In this document: positions 31,685 to 44,751 of the stretch, piece by piece
Layout: each line of letters begins with the position of its first letter
Numbering within the stretch: position 1 is the stretch's first letter
Origin: Symsagittifera roscoffensis
Lineage: Eukaryota; Xenacoelomorpha; Acoela; Convolutidae
Assembly: GCF_963678635.1 (NCBI RefSeq)
Contig: NW_026971650.1
Span: forward strand, 1 to 64,000
Direction: 5' to 3'
DNA: 64,000 bases
Notes under the pieces: model-generated
Database searches by the model: none
What the model saw: only the letters and a program-made list of their open reading frames with translations
Told to the model about the DNA's origin: nothing
Position numbers and translations under genes: made by a program

Positions 31685-32820
31685 ATTAAAAAACCCTCAA
31701 AAATTGCTAACCAACAATCACACAGTCAGTCTTCACCGACAACATCCCAAGAAAACCCGACACCACCTACAACTACCCAAAACCCCCAAACATCTACACA
31801 AATTTCTTTCCAAGATAACCCATATACTTTTGAAGAACGACACGCTCGCTTATCTGAACCACTCGAACCAGTTCAGCGACAGGCACCTCTGAGTGAACCA
31901 ACATATAACTTGTACCCAACACTACCACAAGAATTAAGTAGAATACGAAATATTAGTCAAAACCAAAATACAATTGAAATAAATAGACAAACTATACATC
32001 CACGACGAAATAGAAATTTTCAAACCCCCCGAGTTCATTTTGATATACCCCAATCCCCATCACCAAGTACTCCAGAAAACCCAATTAGCATAATACCGGA
32101 AACCCCTACGCTTCTTTCACAACGTAGCATCTTTCAAGTCTACCCTCAGATTACTTAGGTTCAACACCAACATCTGAACAAATACGTGAAAATCCCTTTA
32201 ACCCCCCAAACCAAACTTCACGACTACCATATTGGACAACACAATCATTCACACAAGGTGAACCAAATTTAATAAATGATCCAATAGATATTTCTACAGA
32301 TACAACAACATCATCATCACTACCAGAAACATTATCACTACCATCAACACCATCAATAAGCCAGATTTCACAAACGCCTTTTCCTTTCAATTTCCCAAAT
32401 AACCTCGACGCTAGATATCGAGAACAATCATCAACAAATATCCCTTTAAGATTAGACTGGAACACATTCACAGCACCCCCACCATTGTTTGGACAACACC
32501 CAGAAAGTAACCGACTCCACAACTGGGCACTAAATAGATTACAATATAGACAAGATATCCACGAAGACATTCGTGACCATAACATCCAAATACTCCAACA
32601 AAATAGTCTACAATTAAAATTTGAAATCACGGTTAAACTAAACAACATTGCTCAACATCTTTACCCATTAAACCCACCAAATATAACAGCTCAATCGCTA
32701 CCACCACCATTTATAACAACTGAAGTAATATATAAATACGACAGATATACCAAAAAGACAATTGGTTACATCACATTTTATAACCCGTACTCAGGATTAT
32801 CATATACATGTATATTTTGA
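31685..32820 (+). pseudogene. ATG-less ORF, element B unit 1, frameshifted
   Basis: Matches A 10020-11156. It is open from 31685 to TAG at 32156-32158, where a 2-nt insertion relative to A has shifted the frame. Homology continues in the shifted frame (LFGQHPESNRLHNWALNR) to TGA at 32818-32820. Like A's copy, it has no ATG in the original frame. Confidence 0.65.
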
Positions 32821-33740
32821 AATGATTGATTTTTCTCCAACTCTTTTTTCTAATAATTTCCGATCAGAACATAAATCCTTCTCCCCGCACAGGACTCCAA
32901 GACTTATTAGTAACACATTACGATTGTGAAGAAAATGAACAAAAAACACTACACAAATATGCAATAAATCAAGTATCACAATGCGAAACAGAACCACAAG
33001 CTAAAGAAACTACAAATGTAATAGCGACTCTCTATTCGAAAGCCCGAGCAACAACAGTTATAGGATATAAATTTACAGCAACATTTTCCGAAAAGAAAGT
33101 ACATTGTTCACAAGTCTCAAACGGAAATAAAAACCGACTTGACCACGAATCATTCTACCAAAGTAATATAGAACGACTTTTACATCTAAATCCCGACGAT
33201 TGTAAAAACGAGTTACTCAGACTAAATATCACAAGAAATAAAAACACCGATAGAAACTTTGTATATTTTCAAGTCTTTGCCGATTCTGTACATCAAGCAG
33301 AACTTGAAAGATATCAAGGACATATAAAACTAGATGAAAAATACCCATACAACGGCGCACACGGAAGATTAACTTATGACATACACGATAAGCACTGGAT
33401 ACCACACATTGGTATAAATAATCCATCAAACTGCAAAGCAGACACAAAAAATAGAGGATATCAAGAAATAATGTTTTTCGACTGGAAAATACAACTCGAA
33501 AAAATATAACTCACACGAGATTTATCTGACAACACAATGATCTATCAAGGAATTAGATTACCTTGTAAAAACTATCAAGGTTATTGTGACCCTACAACAC
33601 GAACACAAGCAATAATTGTTTGGTTTCCTGAAGATACACGTACAACATTTCAAGTAGCAAAAATACACGCTCGATCGATAAAATTTCACGAAAAATATTT
33701 TATACAATCAATTCCATATGAACAAGTAAATCCATCACGG
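32808..33740 (+). pseudogene. env: env 5' part, element B unit 1, truncated by the duplication
   Basis: Starts like A's env, but the sixth codon is TGA. The Cys-rich ectodomain sequence follows, with a further TAA at 33507-33509 that is shared with unit 2. It ends at 33740 where unit 2 begins, so membrane anchor and tail are absent. Confidence 0.75.
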
Positions 33741-34065
33741 AACTCAACCCACTTGTCAAAAAACCAATAAATAATTCGACCACACTTGAAAATTGCCCCA
33801 AACAACAAAAATATTCGATCAAGAAGCCATTTCTTAAATGCTCTTCTCTCGATCAGTCAACATAATTCTCAACATTTTCATAAACTTTTTAACAATATTT
33901 AAACTTTTATTCATATTTCTTTTTGATACCTTTGAAGCTTTTGTAATAATCTTAATCATTTTTTGCAATATTTTTTAAATTTTCTATTCCATATTTGAAC
34001 TATATCTCCATCTTTCAAAAGCCATTGACCATATTCACAGGTACAAAAACCCAAAATTTATTTAA

Positions 34066-34254
34066 ATGATACGAACCATTTTTAGTAGAACAGATATTTT
34101 TTTCCTAATCGTAATTTTTATAACATTTTTATCATCCCTCATATTGACAATATGCAAATGTTTAAAGAAGGCAGTCATAACATTCGCCTTAGCAACAATC
34201 CTTTTAATTCTTTTTCTAGAAGAATACTACAATAAACATAAATTTTTTCACTAA
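34066..34254 (+). CDS. Small hydrophobic protein 2, element B unit 2 (62 aa)
   Basis: Differs from the unit 1 copy by a few residues (SRTDIFFLIV for SRRDIFFLFV). Intact. Confidence 0.5.
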   Translation: MIRTIFSRTDIFFLIVIFITFLSSLILTICKCLKKAVITFALATILLILFLEEYYNKHKFFH

Positions 34255-34264
34255 AAAGAAATAA

Positions 34265-35400
34265 ATTAAAAAACCCTCAAAAATTGCTAACCAACAATCA
34301 CACAGTCAGTCTTCACCGACAACATCCCAAGAAAACCCGACACCACCTACAACTACCCAAAACCCCCAAACATCTACACAAATTTCTTTCCAAGATAACC
34401 CATATACTTTTGAAGAACGACACGCTCGCTTATCTGAACCACTCGAACCAGTTCAGCGACAGGCACCTCTGAGTGAACCAACATATAACTTGTACCCAAC
34501 ACTACCACAAGAATTAAGTAGAATACGAAATATTAGTCAAAACCAAAATACAATTGAAATAAATAGACAAACTATACATCCACGACGAAATAGAAATTTT
34601 CAAACCCCCCGAGATCATTTTGATATACCCCAATCCCCATCACCAAGTACTCCAGAAAACCCAATTAGCATAATACCGGAAACCCCTACGCTTCTTTCAC
34701 AACGTAGCATCTTTCAAGTCTACCCTCAGATTACTTAGGTTCAACACCAACATCTGAACAAATACGTGAAAATCCCTTTAACCCCCCAAACCAAACTTCA
34801 CGACTACCATATCGGACAACACAATCATTCACACAAGGTGAACCAAATTTAATAAATGATCCAATAGATATTTCTACAGATACAATAACATCATCATCAC
34901 TACCAGAAACATTATCACTACCATCAACACCATCAATAAGCCAGATTTCACAAACGCCTTTTCCTTTCAATTTCCCAAATAACCTCGACGCTAGATATCG
35001 AGAACAATCATCAACAAATATCCCTGTAAGATTAGACTGGAACACATTCACAGCACCCCCACCATTGTTTGGACAACACCCAGAAAGTAACCGACTCCAC
35101 AACTGGGCACTAAATAGATTACAATATAGACAAGATATCCACGAAGACATTCGTGACCATAACATCCAAATACTCCAACAAAATAGTCTACAATTACAAT
35201 TTGAAATCATGGTTAAACTAAACAACATTGCTCAACATCTTTACCCATTAAACCCACCAAATATAACAGCTCAATCGCTACCACCACCATTTATAACAAC
35301 TGAAGTAATATATAAATACGACAGATATACCAAAAAGACAATTGGTTACATCACATTTTATAACCCGTACTCAGGATTATCATATACATGTATATTTTGA
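34265..35400 (+). pseudogene. ATG-less ORF, element B unit 2, frameshifted
   Basis: Same structure and same disabling 2-nt insertion as in unit 1. The shifted frame ends at TGA 35398-35400 just inside the env start. Confidence 0.65.
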
Positions 35401-38006
35401 AAAGATTGATTTTTCTCCAACTCCTTTTTCTAATAATCTCCGATCAGAACATAAATCCTTCTCCCCGCACAGGACTCCAAGACTTATTAGTAACACATTA
35501 CGATTGTGAAGAAAATGAACAAAAAACACTACACAAATATGCAATAAATCAAGTATCACAATGCGAAACAGAACCACAAGCTAAAGAAACTACAAATGTA
35601 ATAGCGACACTCTATTCAAAAGCCCGAGCAACAACAGTTGTAGGATATAAATTTACAGCAACATTTTCCGAAAAGAAAGTACATTGTTCACAAGTCTCAA
35701 ACAGAAATAAAAACCGACTTGACCACGAATCATTCTACCAAAGTAATATAGAACGACTTTTACATCTAAATCCCGACGATTGTAAAAACGAGTTACTCAG
35801 ACTAAATATCACAAGAAATAAAAACACCGATAGAAACTTAGTATATTTTCAAGTCTTTGCCGATTCTGTACATCAAGCAGAACTTGAAAGATATCAAGGA
35901 CATATAAAACTAGATGAAAAATACTCATACAACGGCGCACACGGAAGATTAACTTATGACATACACGATAAGCACTGGATACCACACATTGGTATAAATA
36001 ATCCATCAAACTGCAAAGCAGACACAAAAAATAGAGGATATCAAGAAATAATGTTTTTCGACTGGAAAATACAACTCGAAAAAATATAACTCACACGAGA
36101 TTTATCTGACAACACAATGATCTATCAAGGAATTAGATTACCTTGTAAAAACTATCAAGGTTATTGTGACCCTACAACACGAACACAAGCAATAATTGTT
36201 TGGTTTCCTGAAGATACACGTACAACATTTCAAGTAGCAAAAATACACGCTCGAATGATAAAATTTCACGAAAAATATTTTATACAATCAATTCCATATG
36301 AACAAGTAAATCCATCACGGAAACAAAGTACTGATTTTCGAAACATTCATAATATAGAAAATAAATTGACACGTTTTCAAATATATCAAGAAACAGAACT
36401 TGCATGCAAATACAGAAATCCACTTCACAAAACACAATATTCTGAAATATTAGTTGAATACTAAAAAGGTTTCGACATGATCACTGGAAAAATAAAAATT
36501 GACCCTTATGCCACAGGTCATCCTCTAAACGAAGGAACATCATATATACCAGTTAACTTTCAAAAAAGTAATGGTCAACCTGATGGACATCTAAAGCCAC
36601 ATGACACAAAAAGCACACGTTTACAAGAACTATCACTAATGAATAATTCTTATTTTGGTAATATCCACTATGATATTCACTTAGAAATGAAATTAGACTA
36701 CACAATTAGCCGAATTTTTCAGGAAATGTCACTCTCTGAATCAGAAACACTTCATCAACTATGCGAATTAGAAAGGACACAAATCCTACAATCACTTGCA
36801 CTAGCAGTATTAAAAATACCCTACGCAGGATGTTTACTATCAGGAAATAGATCAAATTTTTTAGACTACGAAGGAAACATTTTATGGTTTTATACTTGTA
36901 CCAAAAAAGTATCACCACTATATGTTTTTGAAGATAAAAGATGCTATAAAAGAATCCCTATCTTTTATAAAAATAAAGTACATTTTGTTGACACACTTTC
37001 AAGACGAACATATTTTTGGGATACCGCAGTCCCATGTGGATCAGAAAATAGCCACAATGTAGTACAATTGAACCCAGATGAAGATAAATATGATCTTCTT
37101 ACCCCATACCCCACATTAATGCAATCACTCAAAAAAATTTCACCCGAAAGCATTAGAGCTATTGCTCCAAATCCAAATATCGAATTACAATCAATTGGAA
37201 TATATTAAAAATCCGATATCCAACATCACATTAGAACACAACAATTCCAGGAATTATTAACACAAATGGACACTATACAATGACAATCAATTGACCAAAA
37301 TTTACGCAAACTTGCCGAAACAGCAGGATTTGCAGATATCTATACACAAGATTATAGCGGATATTTTAAAGACATTAAAGACTATATATATCTAAATGGT
37401 GAAAAATACAGACCACAAGATATTTCACCTATAAATATTTTTAATTTTGTTACACTAAAAAATGAAATTCTCGATTTTCTAGGATAGCCCTATTACATCT
37501 TAGAAAAATTAACTATTTTATACGCAATGTTTAACTTTATAGGATTTCTTTTTTCACTTTTAAAAGGAATCTATAACACATGTGCTATACACACACAAGT
37601 AAATAGACAAGCAAGTGTAGCACGCATACTATTTGCAGGATTTTTTAGAATTTTTTCATCATCAATAAACAAAATTCTTCTAGACGCACAAAGAAAAGAA
37701 TATAACACAAAAATAGCGACAAGACAGAACACGTACGACGAAGAACATAATAATATAGAAGTAACGCCTACAGCACCACAGTTGCCACCCCTACCACATA
37801 ACCATCCATTATCCTTAGTCCCACGAAATTTCCGAAATTTAGCAATAACCCATAATCCAAATTTTAGACCAAACATATCGCAAAGTCCCATACAACATAT
37901 AATGACACATCATTCACAAGATGAAAATACATATGAACAAATTATCGATCAACCCCATACCACCGCTTTTCAGTCTCAAAATAATAATTTTTTTAGCCCA
38001 CGATGA
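35388..38006 (+). pseudogene. env: env of element B, full length with several stops
   Basis: Collinear with A 11144-13763, with signal peptide (MYILKRLIFLQLLFLIIS), Cys-rich ectodomain, membrane segment (LYAMFN... begins near 37519) and tail. In-frame stops occur at 36087-36089, 36462-36464, 37206-37208, near 37283 and near 37487. The A-run frameshift seen in element A is absent here, so A's shift is private to A. The TGA end overlaps the next ATG (38003). Confidence 0.78.
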
Positions 38007-39807
38007 GCCGACAACTTGGATCCCTACACCGCTCAAATTCCCACCCAACCAACCTCAACACTCCAATTACAATAATTCCACTTTTTGCTTTCCCGCCACC
38101 CAATTTTCCAAATAGTAATATAACATCAAGCATGAATTCAGACACTAATTCAGATATTTCAGTTTTATACTCCATATCACAACTCAATAACCCTAATATA
38201 GAAACCCCTGATGAATTTGCAGACTCCGAACCATCTCCATCCAATAATTTTCAAACCAACTCCTCAGTTTTTTCAAAGCCCCCTTTTCAACCAATCCCAC
38301 CAAATAACCCACTCCCATCCGTTTCTACTCCTTCTCATGCTTCACAAGTAACCCCAACCTACTCTTCATTTCATTCAGACCGATCATCCAATTCTCCAGA
38401 TATTCCCCAAATCTCCCAAGAACTCGATAATTTTATCACCCTACAACAACAACTATTACACCCTAACACCCTCGCTGTAAATCAAAATTCTTCCTCAATA
38501 GAATCCTCAAACCCACCTATCCCTACACCTCAGTACTTACTGCATCATTAGCACAATCATCCACATCCACCGAATCATCAAATAGCACTAACCGAGCTTA
38601 TCGCACTTTTAAAAGGAAATTCCCGAACCATCCATTCCCGACCAAACCAGGAACAGCCTGCGAATATATTAATCATCCACACCACACCAACACGAAAGAT
38701 TTTCTAGCAATCACCTTACCATCATTCCCACAATATACATTAAACACACCTAACGACACTAACGACACACGTAGTTTTGTAGATGAACATGTTTTAATGC
38801 CTACACTTCATTGGACAACATATTATCATTTTACTAATCCCCTTTGTCTACCGTTATCTAATACCCATAACGATATAGAAAGGAATAAAGATATGCTATA
38901 TCGACTCACCACACCACTAACACATAGACAATTTACTTATCTAGGATATAAAAAATCACTAAAAACATTCACTGCACCCCGAGCTAAAGAATTTACACTA
39001 GAATATTACGACAATAATATCATCCGAACTAATCAAGATCAATTTTTAGATGACGACCGCTTCGCTAACCCACAACTAACCGAAAAAATTTTCATCAAAA
39101 CACCATATGTATTTACACTCAATATATTTGATCGAAAATTTGATCACATCATTTCTGAAGCACTAACTGACATGCAAGCTTACGAAAGTTTTAAAGAAAA
39201 ATTTCAATTATTTTCGTTAACCTTCCACTTCCTTACACCACATGAACGCGATTTGCACTGCTCACACGACATTATGTTACGCACTAAATAAACTCACACA
39301 TATACATATTATCGCTTCATACAAAACCATTTTGATCTACACACTCCATCAAGACAACCACACAACCGTTTTCAGTTTCTTAATTCAAAGTACACTTCGC
39401 CATTTTTTCTAAATTTCAAATATTGCATCAAAGATACTAACCTCCACGGCATCCTCCGCAATTATGACCCAATAACACAAATGTATATATTTTGTCCCAT
39501 CACGAAGACCTTTAATGCAGAAGAATCCAGACCCTTCCTTATCCCACATGAATTTATCCAACCTATAGAAATCCCTATATTAGAATTCATCCACAATACT
39601 AAATACAATCACAAAATATATAATCTCATTCAAAACACACCTTACGAGTTTGCAGTTGGCACGTAAGAACTAAAAACTATTAAAGCACTTCAATTGCTTT
39701 GGCCACTGCTTCAAACTAAAAACATCATTCGCATACTAGCAAAATTACTAACAAATTCAGACATGATACACGACATCTTCCCCCACGGTTTTTTCCCCGA
39801 CGACTAA
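38003..39807 (+). pseudogene. 601-aa unknown protein, element B copy, broken
   Basis: Matches A 13760-15565. It begins at the same ATGA overlap. The frame shifts near 38540 in the low-complexity part, and stops lie at 39289-39291 and 39664-39666. The folded C-terminal half is the better conserved part (LCLPLSNTH, FDRKFDHIISEALTD, PHERDLHCSHDIMLRTK), which supports a real constrained domain. Confidence 0.75.
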
Positions 39808-39810
39808 CAG

Positions 39811-39887
39811 GTAAGTATAATTTATACATATTCTTCACTAATAAATTTAAATTAATACTAACCATTCTTTACTCATGTCTCATTTAG
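39811..39887 (+). promoter_or_regulatory. Conserved intron after the 601-aa ORF stop, element B
   Basis: Donor ACAG|GTAAGTA and acceptor CATTTAG correspond to A 15569-15646. Confidence 0.58.
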
Positions 39888-41391
39888 ATTTTTAGTCTTC
39901 ACCCCACGATCATCTGCAAAAACAGAAAAGAAAAATAAAAAACTTGTTAAAATTCTTCTCAACTTTTTTAATATTTTGCACTAGATAAATATAATAAAAT
40001 TCATACAATGTAATAAATTAATTTATAAATTGTTTCCCCAAAAGCAGTAAATTTCATAAAAATGAAAATTTGTAACTTAACTTTTCCCCAAAACTAGCAG
40101 TAAAATTAAAATTCTATGTAGTAAATTGATAAAATGAAAATGCAGTACTAACCTTTTGATATTTTCATTCACTCGCACAAGAATTCTATCCAAACTCGCA
40201 CAGCTCGCCCACGAAGAATTGTTTAAATAATGAGTTTCAGTTTCAAGTTTTCACACTTAACAACTCTAACACACGATAACAAGTTTCAAACTTTCCTTTA
40301 AACCGGTTGGAAAGGAATTATATACTAAACAAAACTAACCAACGCAGCTTACTAAACACCACAAATCATAAAATAACAGCATGACTAAGAAAAGAAAACC
40401 AACGGTACCCAAACCGGATTAACCCAGCTTAAAACTGGATAATTTATTCTTTTGAAGACTATTATAAAGTCTAAAAAAGAAATAATAAAACACAAAAAAG
40501 TCGAAAGACAAAGCCATAACAAAAACAATTTGATTTTTGAAAAAAGGACACAACCAACGGAACATAAGAAAGACCACCAAAAACCTAACATAAAACGTTA
40601 TCACATAACAGGACCTCTCACAGAAACCGCACGAAATCATACTCCCACTCCTGGCCTAACCCACCAGAGAGGACGTCCTGAGCATGCTCTATAGCCGGCC
40701 TAACCCACCGCGCTACATCCACGCTTTGTGACCACACTTCTATTTTTAATAAGAGGTACTCAAGGGTGAGTAACTCTTCAAAATAACCGAACTAAAACAA
40801 AATGCTTTTGTGAAAACAACTAACCAAGATCATAATTAAAACACTGAACTAATAAAAATTTTATAAAATGTAAATTATAGATCAGCATACAACAACAAAG
40901 ACGAACATCCAAAGACAAAATGACCCCACTACACTCGAAAAAGAATGGCCAACCACAACTAATATGCCGTCCACAATCACAACTCAAAGGATTTAGAGTA
41001 CGACTTGACTTCGCAGAAAAGGACTTCATTGAACTAGACCAATGACCACCTCGATGTTCGAGTATACGTACAGATCCGAGTTACAAGGCACCCCCTCCAC
41101 GCACAATCTCCACGCCATTCCCAGACGAGGTCGAACACAAAAGAAGTTCTCTACATAAAACAGAAAAACCCGTCATAGCAAACCATTCTGAAATCAGATT
41201 GATTTCATTGGGAAACACCGTCGTTGTCACAAGAAGACACAACGATTGATGTCACTAACTCCAGCGTCCTGGAACTTCTCTAACAAGAGAAACCGGACAA
41301 GAGTACGATGTTCGCCAAATACCAACGTCCATCATCCATCCTTTGAATTGCAGAAAGATAATTCTAAAAAACTCTGTAAAACCCGGATGGG
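39888..41391 (+). promoter_or_regulatory. 3' untranslated region of element B
   Basis: Collinear with A's. It includes the near-palindrome CCAGCTTAAAACTGG and the GC-rich block at 40642-40720. No gene is supported. The final bases ACCCGGATGGG precede the 3' LTR. Confidence 0.55.
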
Positions 41392-41801
41392 TGGAACCTG
41401 ATCTAAACTATGTTTTATGATTGGATAAATTAGATATTTTACAACTGTAAAGTATTTAATATTAACCAGTCATGATCCATCTAACTAACAACCCACATTT
41501 TTGTAAGTGCTGAAATTACTTGTAATTTCAGCACCAGAGAGATTTGAATTTAACTTAGAAATTAGTTGCCTCTCCAAGAGAACTTCAGCAGCCGCAACAA
41601 ACCAGTATACCCTAGATCTATTGAGCCTAGCAGAGACTAGTTAAATACCCTGAGACTAGAAAGTATAAGAGTAAGGTTAGGATCGGTATTAGACTAAGAA
41701 GTTGCACGAATCTATCCGGCCGAAAATAAGATAGCCTGACGAGCAGACGGTGTACCCTATCCGAAATTACTCTATGAGTTAACCACATCGGACCTAACTC
41801 A
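41392..41801 (+). repeat. 3' LTR of element B (410 bp)
   Basis: Same ends and length as the 5' LTR. About 12 differences between the two, for example CCACTTATTT against CCACATTTTT. Followed by TTTA, the target duplication. Confidence 0.93.
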
Positions 41802-41805
41802 TTTA

Positions 41806-43663
41806 GTCTGTTAGCCTGTCTAAACATTTTCAAAAAATTAGACATTAACAGCCACAATGGTGCAAACGAATTGCAGTCTGGTGTGAGATTCTCAGCAAGT
41901 TGATTTTTCGAGGTTTCATTTTTGAGACCTCCTTCATTTCAGGTCAAACTAGTTCGTAAAAAGTACTCTACAGTAACAAAAAAGCCAAATGCACAAAATA
42001 CGTGCAGTTTCAACTAAAATGATATTCAAAAACATCACGACAACATGAGGAATTTAAGGTTAATTAACTGCCTTCAGATTCGTTGATTAGGAAAAATATT
42101 GCCAGCAAATTGACATTGGCTTGTAAGGAGTCTGGTGACTCACCTTTGCTTGGCTGAATTAAAGGCGATTAGTTTATGTTGATCCCACGTCCCACCATTG
42201 TATGCCTTTTATTCTTAGGCGGAGAGTTTATTCTGACTGAGAAAGAAAGAGGCCGACAGAGCAATTTACAGGACTTAGTAATTGCTTTTGCCCAGGAATG
42301 GCCAGGTGAGATTCATTTGGATGCATTCAGACATAAAAAAATGATTAAAATTCAAAGAATGAAAAAAAAAGCAACCCGAGAAAGATTTTTATTGAAAATA
42401 TTCTATTTAATGGAATGAAATCCTGCTGCCTATTTAGCCAAAAACATGACTTTGATGAGCCAAAAAATAAAAAAAAGTTCTAGCAAAAAAAAAAGTTCAC
42501 AGGTCACAAAAATTGTTCCGATCACTGAAAAGTCGCGAAAGCCTTGAACTGCTTAATATCGCTCGTGGCAGCAAGCAAATGCCTACTTCGGATCGCCAAA
42601 CACTTTAAATGCTGAAGTTTTGTCGAAAAAATGTTGCCATAAAACATTAACTCTGTTGCTTCACTATAATTTATTATATTCAGTTGTTAACCAGTTTGTG
42701 TTAGTGAAAAAGCTGTTCTGAGTTATTTGATTATAATAAAAGTTACCCTTTCTGCCATTCCCAGTGGATCTATGAAAGACTTCGCAGCCTGTCTAAGCGT
42801 ACTCCATTTCCCCACATTTCAGACTGAGTTATTTTGTTGAGCGCAGCTGTTTTTGTCCCACCATTTTAGTTGGTTCAATAGAATCAGAAAAACGGAAGTT
42901 ATGCGTCATCTCGCTAACTGCAGACGACTTTGACTCAAGAGGAGACATTAAATTCAAGCACAAATCCGGTCAGCAGCTATGGCGTGGAGGCATGCACTAT
43001 TTTCAACCGAATTCTGGCTGGATTCGGGTTGGATTGAAATGTATGGACAGGTAAAAAAAATGAGATTATATCTTAATTTTTTATTTCCATTACAGGCAAT
43101 TTTTTCCAATAATAAGAATATGTGTTCATAATGAAATCGTCTGTTTTATAAATTAAAAACAGAATAGAATGTTTACATTTTCATTATTATCGGTGTGTTA
43201 AAAATGTTGGTGACTCACAGCAGACACATCTGATCTAGACAGTGAACTTCATTGTTATTTAAGTGAAAATTAAACTATCGAAAATTCTGGGACTAGAATA
43301 AAAGGCCGATATTTATATTTAAAAGCACCTCAGAACGACGCGCTAATTTTTCATCTCTAAAAAGTTAGTTTTTAAAATTTAGGCAAAAATAGTTCATAAT
43401 AAAGGTTATTCTTAATAATTCACTACTTAGGAATGGCATCAGATAGTTTAACACGTGAAAAACCACTTCAATGATATGAAGATATCAACTTCCTAAGTTC
43501 AAATTGAAAAAGATAATTTACCTTCAATCTTTTTTTGAAAAGTTCTGGCGGTTTGAAAATTACTAAATTGGCCATGTTCTGGACTAAATTATCAGCGCTT
43601 TGAAGAATTTATTCATATTCCTAAGAGCGTAACGCGAATTACTTACGCGTGGCGAACTATACC
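41806..43663 (+). other. No gene seen
   Basis: AT-rich DNA with short frames and no protein motif. A 45-bp stretch at about 42768-42812 resembles 63731-63775. Confidence 0.45.
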
Positions 43664-43702
43664 GCACAACAAAATCGTTCCAAATTGAAATGAGGCTAAC
43701 TA

Positions 43703-44597
43703 CCTGGGTTGACCAAAACTTCTTATCATACAACTTCCATATATGAGAAACTTCTTGTCATACAATTTCATACAATTCCATACTTACAGAAAATTGTATG
43801 AAAACTCTATGACAAGCATTTTTCCATATATGAAAATTGTATGATAGGTATTTTTCCATAACCCAAAAAAGTGATTTTTTGTTTCTAAATTTAATTTTTG
43901 AAAAATTTTGGTTGTGTTTGTAACCAAACACAAGTGACAAAGACCTTGGTTTACTCAGAGCACTAAAGTTTGGAGGGTCTCATGCATTTACAATGCATAG
44001 AAAACGACCTGAATTGTCTTCAAGTTGTCTTTCACAAGTGATATTACAAAAATAACAAGTGATATAACAAAAATAACAAACTTTTAAAATTTGGCGAAAT
44101 TTTTCAATGATGATTATTTTAAAAATTTTAATTTTTAATTTATCTGACATTAATCGAGGCATACATAAACACACCATACAACGAAATAGGATTTTTCAGC
44201 GTTTTTGAGAAAAATTCGAAAGCAAAAAGGAAAAAAAATCCCAACATAAGTGTACCCAGGACTACGTTATGCACACAAAAAATTCAATTTGCGGTTGAAA
44301 AAAAAACAAAAAAAGTTTGGGGCAAAAAAAAATTCTTTGTGTCGCCATTAAAAAAAGCTAGTCATACAATTTCCATAAATGGGAATTGTATGATAAGTAT
44401 TTTTTTCATAAAACGGAAACCTCTGATTTTTATCACCAGATTGTTTGATTAGAATCAAACAGCGGCAGAAATTAGTTTATATCTTTTTTCACCCATTTTT
44501 CGAAATTGTATGAAAATTGTATGACAAGCATTTTCTCCCACACATGATGTATGGAATTGTATGTTAAGCATTTTTGGTGTATGGAGGTCAACCCGGG
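43703..44597. mobile_element. Non-autonomous inverted-repeat DNA element, copy 1
   Basis: Ends CCTGGGTTGACC and GGTCAACCCGGG are inverted repeats. The interior is full of TTGTATGA and CATATATG palindromic units. Flanked by TA on both sides, which may be a 2-bp target duplication. No transposase. Same family as 44752-45689. Confidence 0.65.
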
Positions 44598-44751
44598 TAA
44601 TCAGATTGGTCGTATTGTTTTTGTAGGACTAAACATTTCGCACTTTGATATTGTCCAAAATTTATAGGTTATCAATATTTTCTTTTCCCAACAATTATTC
44701 GATATGAATTAAGGGAAAGTCGGAACATTCAGGGTTTTGTTCTGTTATACG

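Larger units (their letters stand above)
31179..33740 (+). repeat. Internal tandem duplication of element B, unit 1 (2,562 bp)
   Basis: Begins AACTCAACCCACTTGTC and ends inside env at CCATCACGG, where unit 2 begins at once. It lacks 18 bp near 31420 that unit 2 has. Both units share the same premature stops and the same 2-nt insertion in the ATG-less ORF, so those mutations came before the duplication. Confidence 0.88.
33741..36320 (+). repeat. Internal tandem duplication of element B, unit 2 (2,580 bp)
   Basis: Repeats unit 1 with about 1% difference and runs on into the rest of env. The near identity of the units, against 3% between LTRs, dates the duplication to after or near insertion. 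Confidence 0.88.
22028..41801 (+). mobile_element. Element B: second giant env-bearing Ty3-like element, 19.8 kb, decayed
   Basis: Bounded by 410-bp LTRs (22028-22437, 41392-41801) with TTTA on both outer sides (22024-22027, 41802-41805), a clean 4-bp target duplication. The LTRs differ at about 12 positions (3%), so B is older than A. Gene order matches A. B retains the Gag, nucleocapsid and protease regions that A lacks. It has lost the RT palm (junction near 28850) and the integrase zinc and catalytic core (junction near 30103). A 2.56 kb tandem duplication spans the hydrophobic ORFs, the ATG-less ORF and the first part of env. Many stops and frameshifts show it is dead. Confidence 0.9.

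Noticed and set aside
42176..42418. 80-codon frame with a hydrophobic start
   Set aside because: No conserved motif, no splice context and no second copy.
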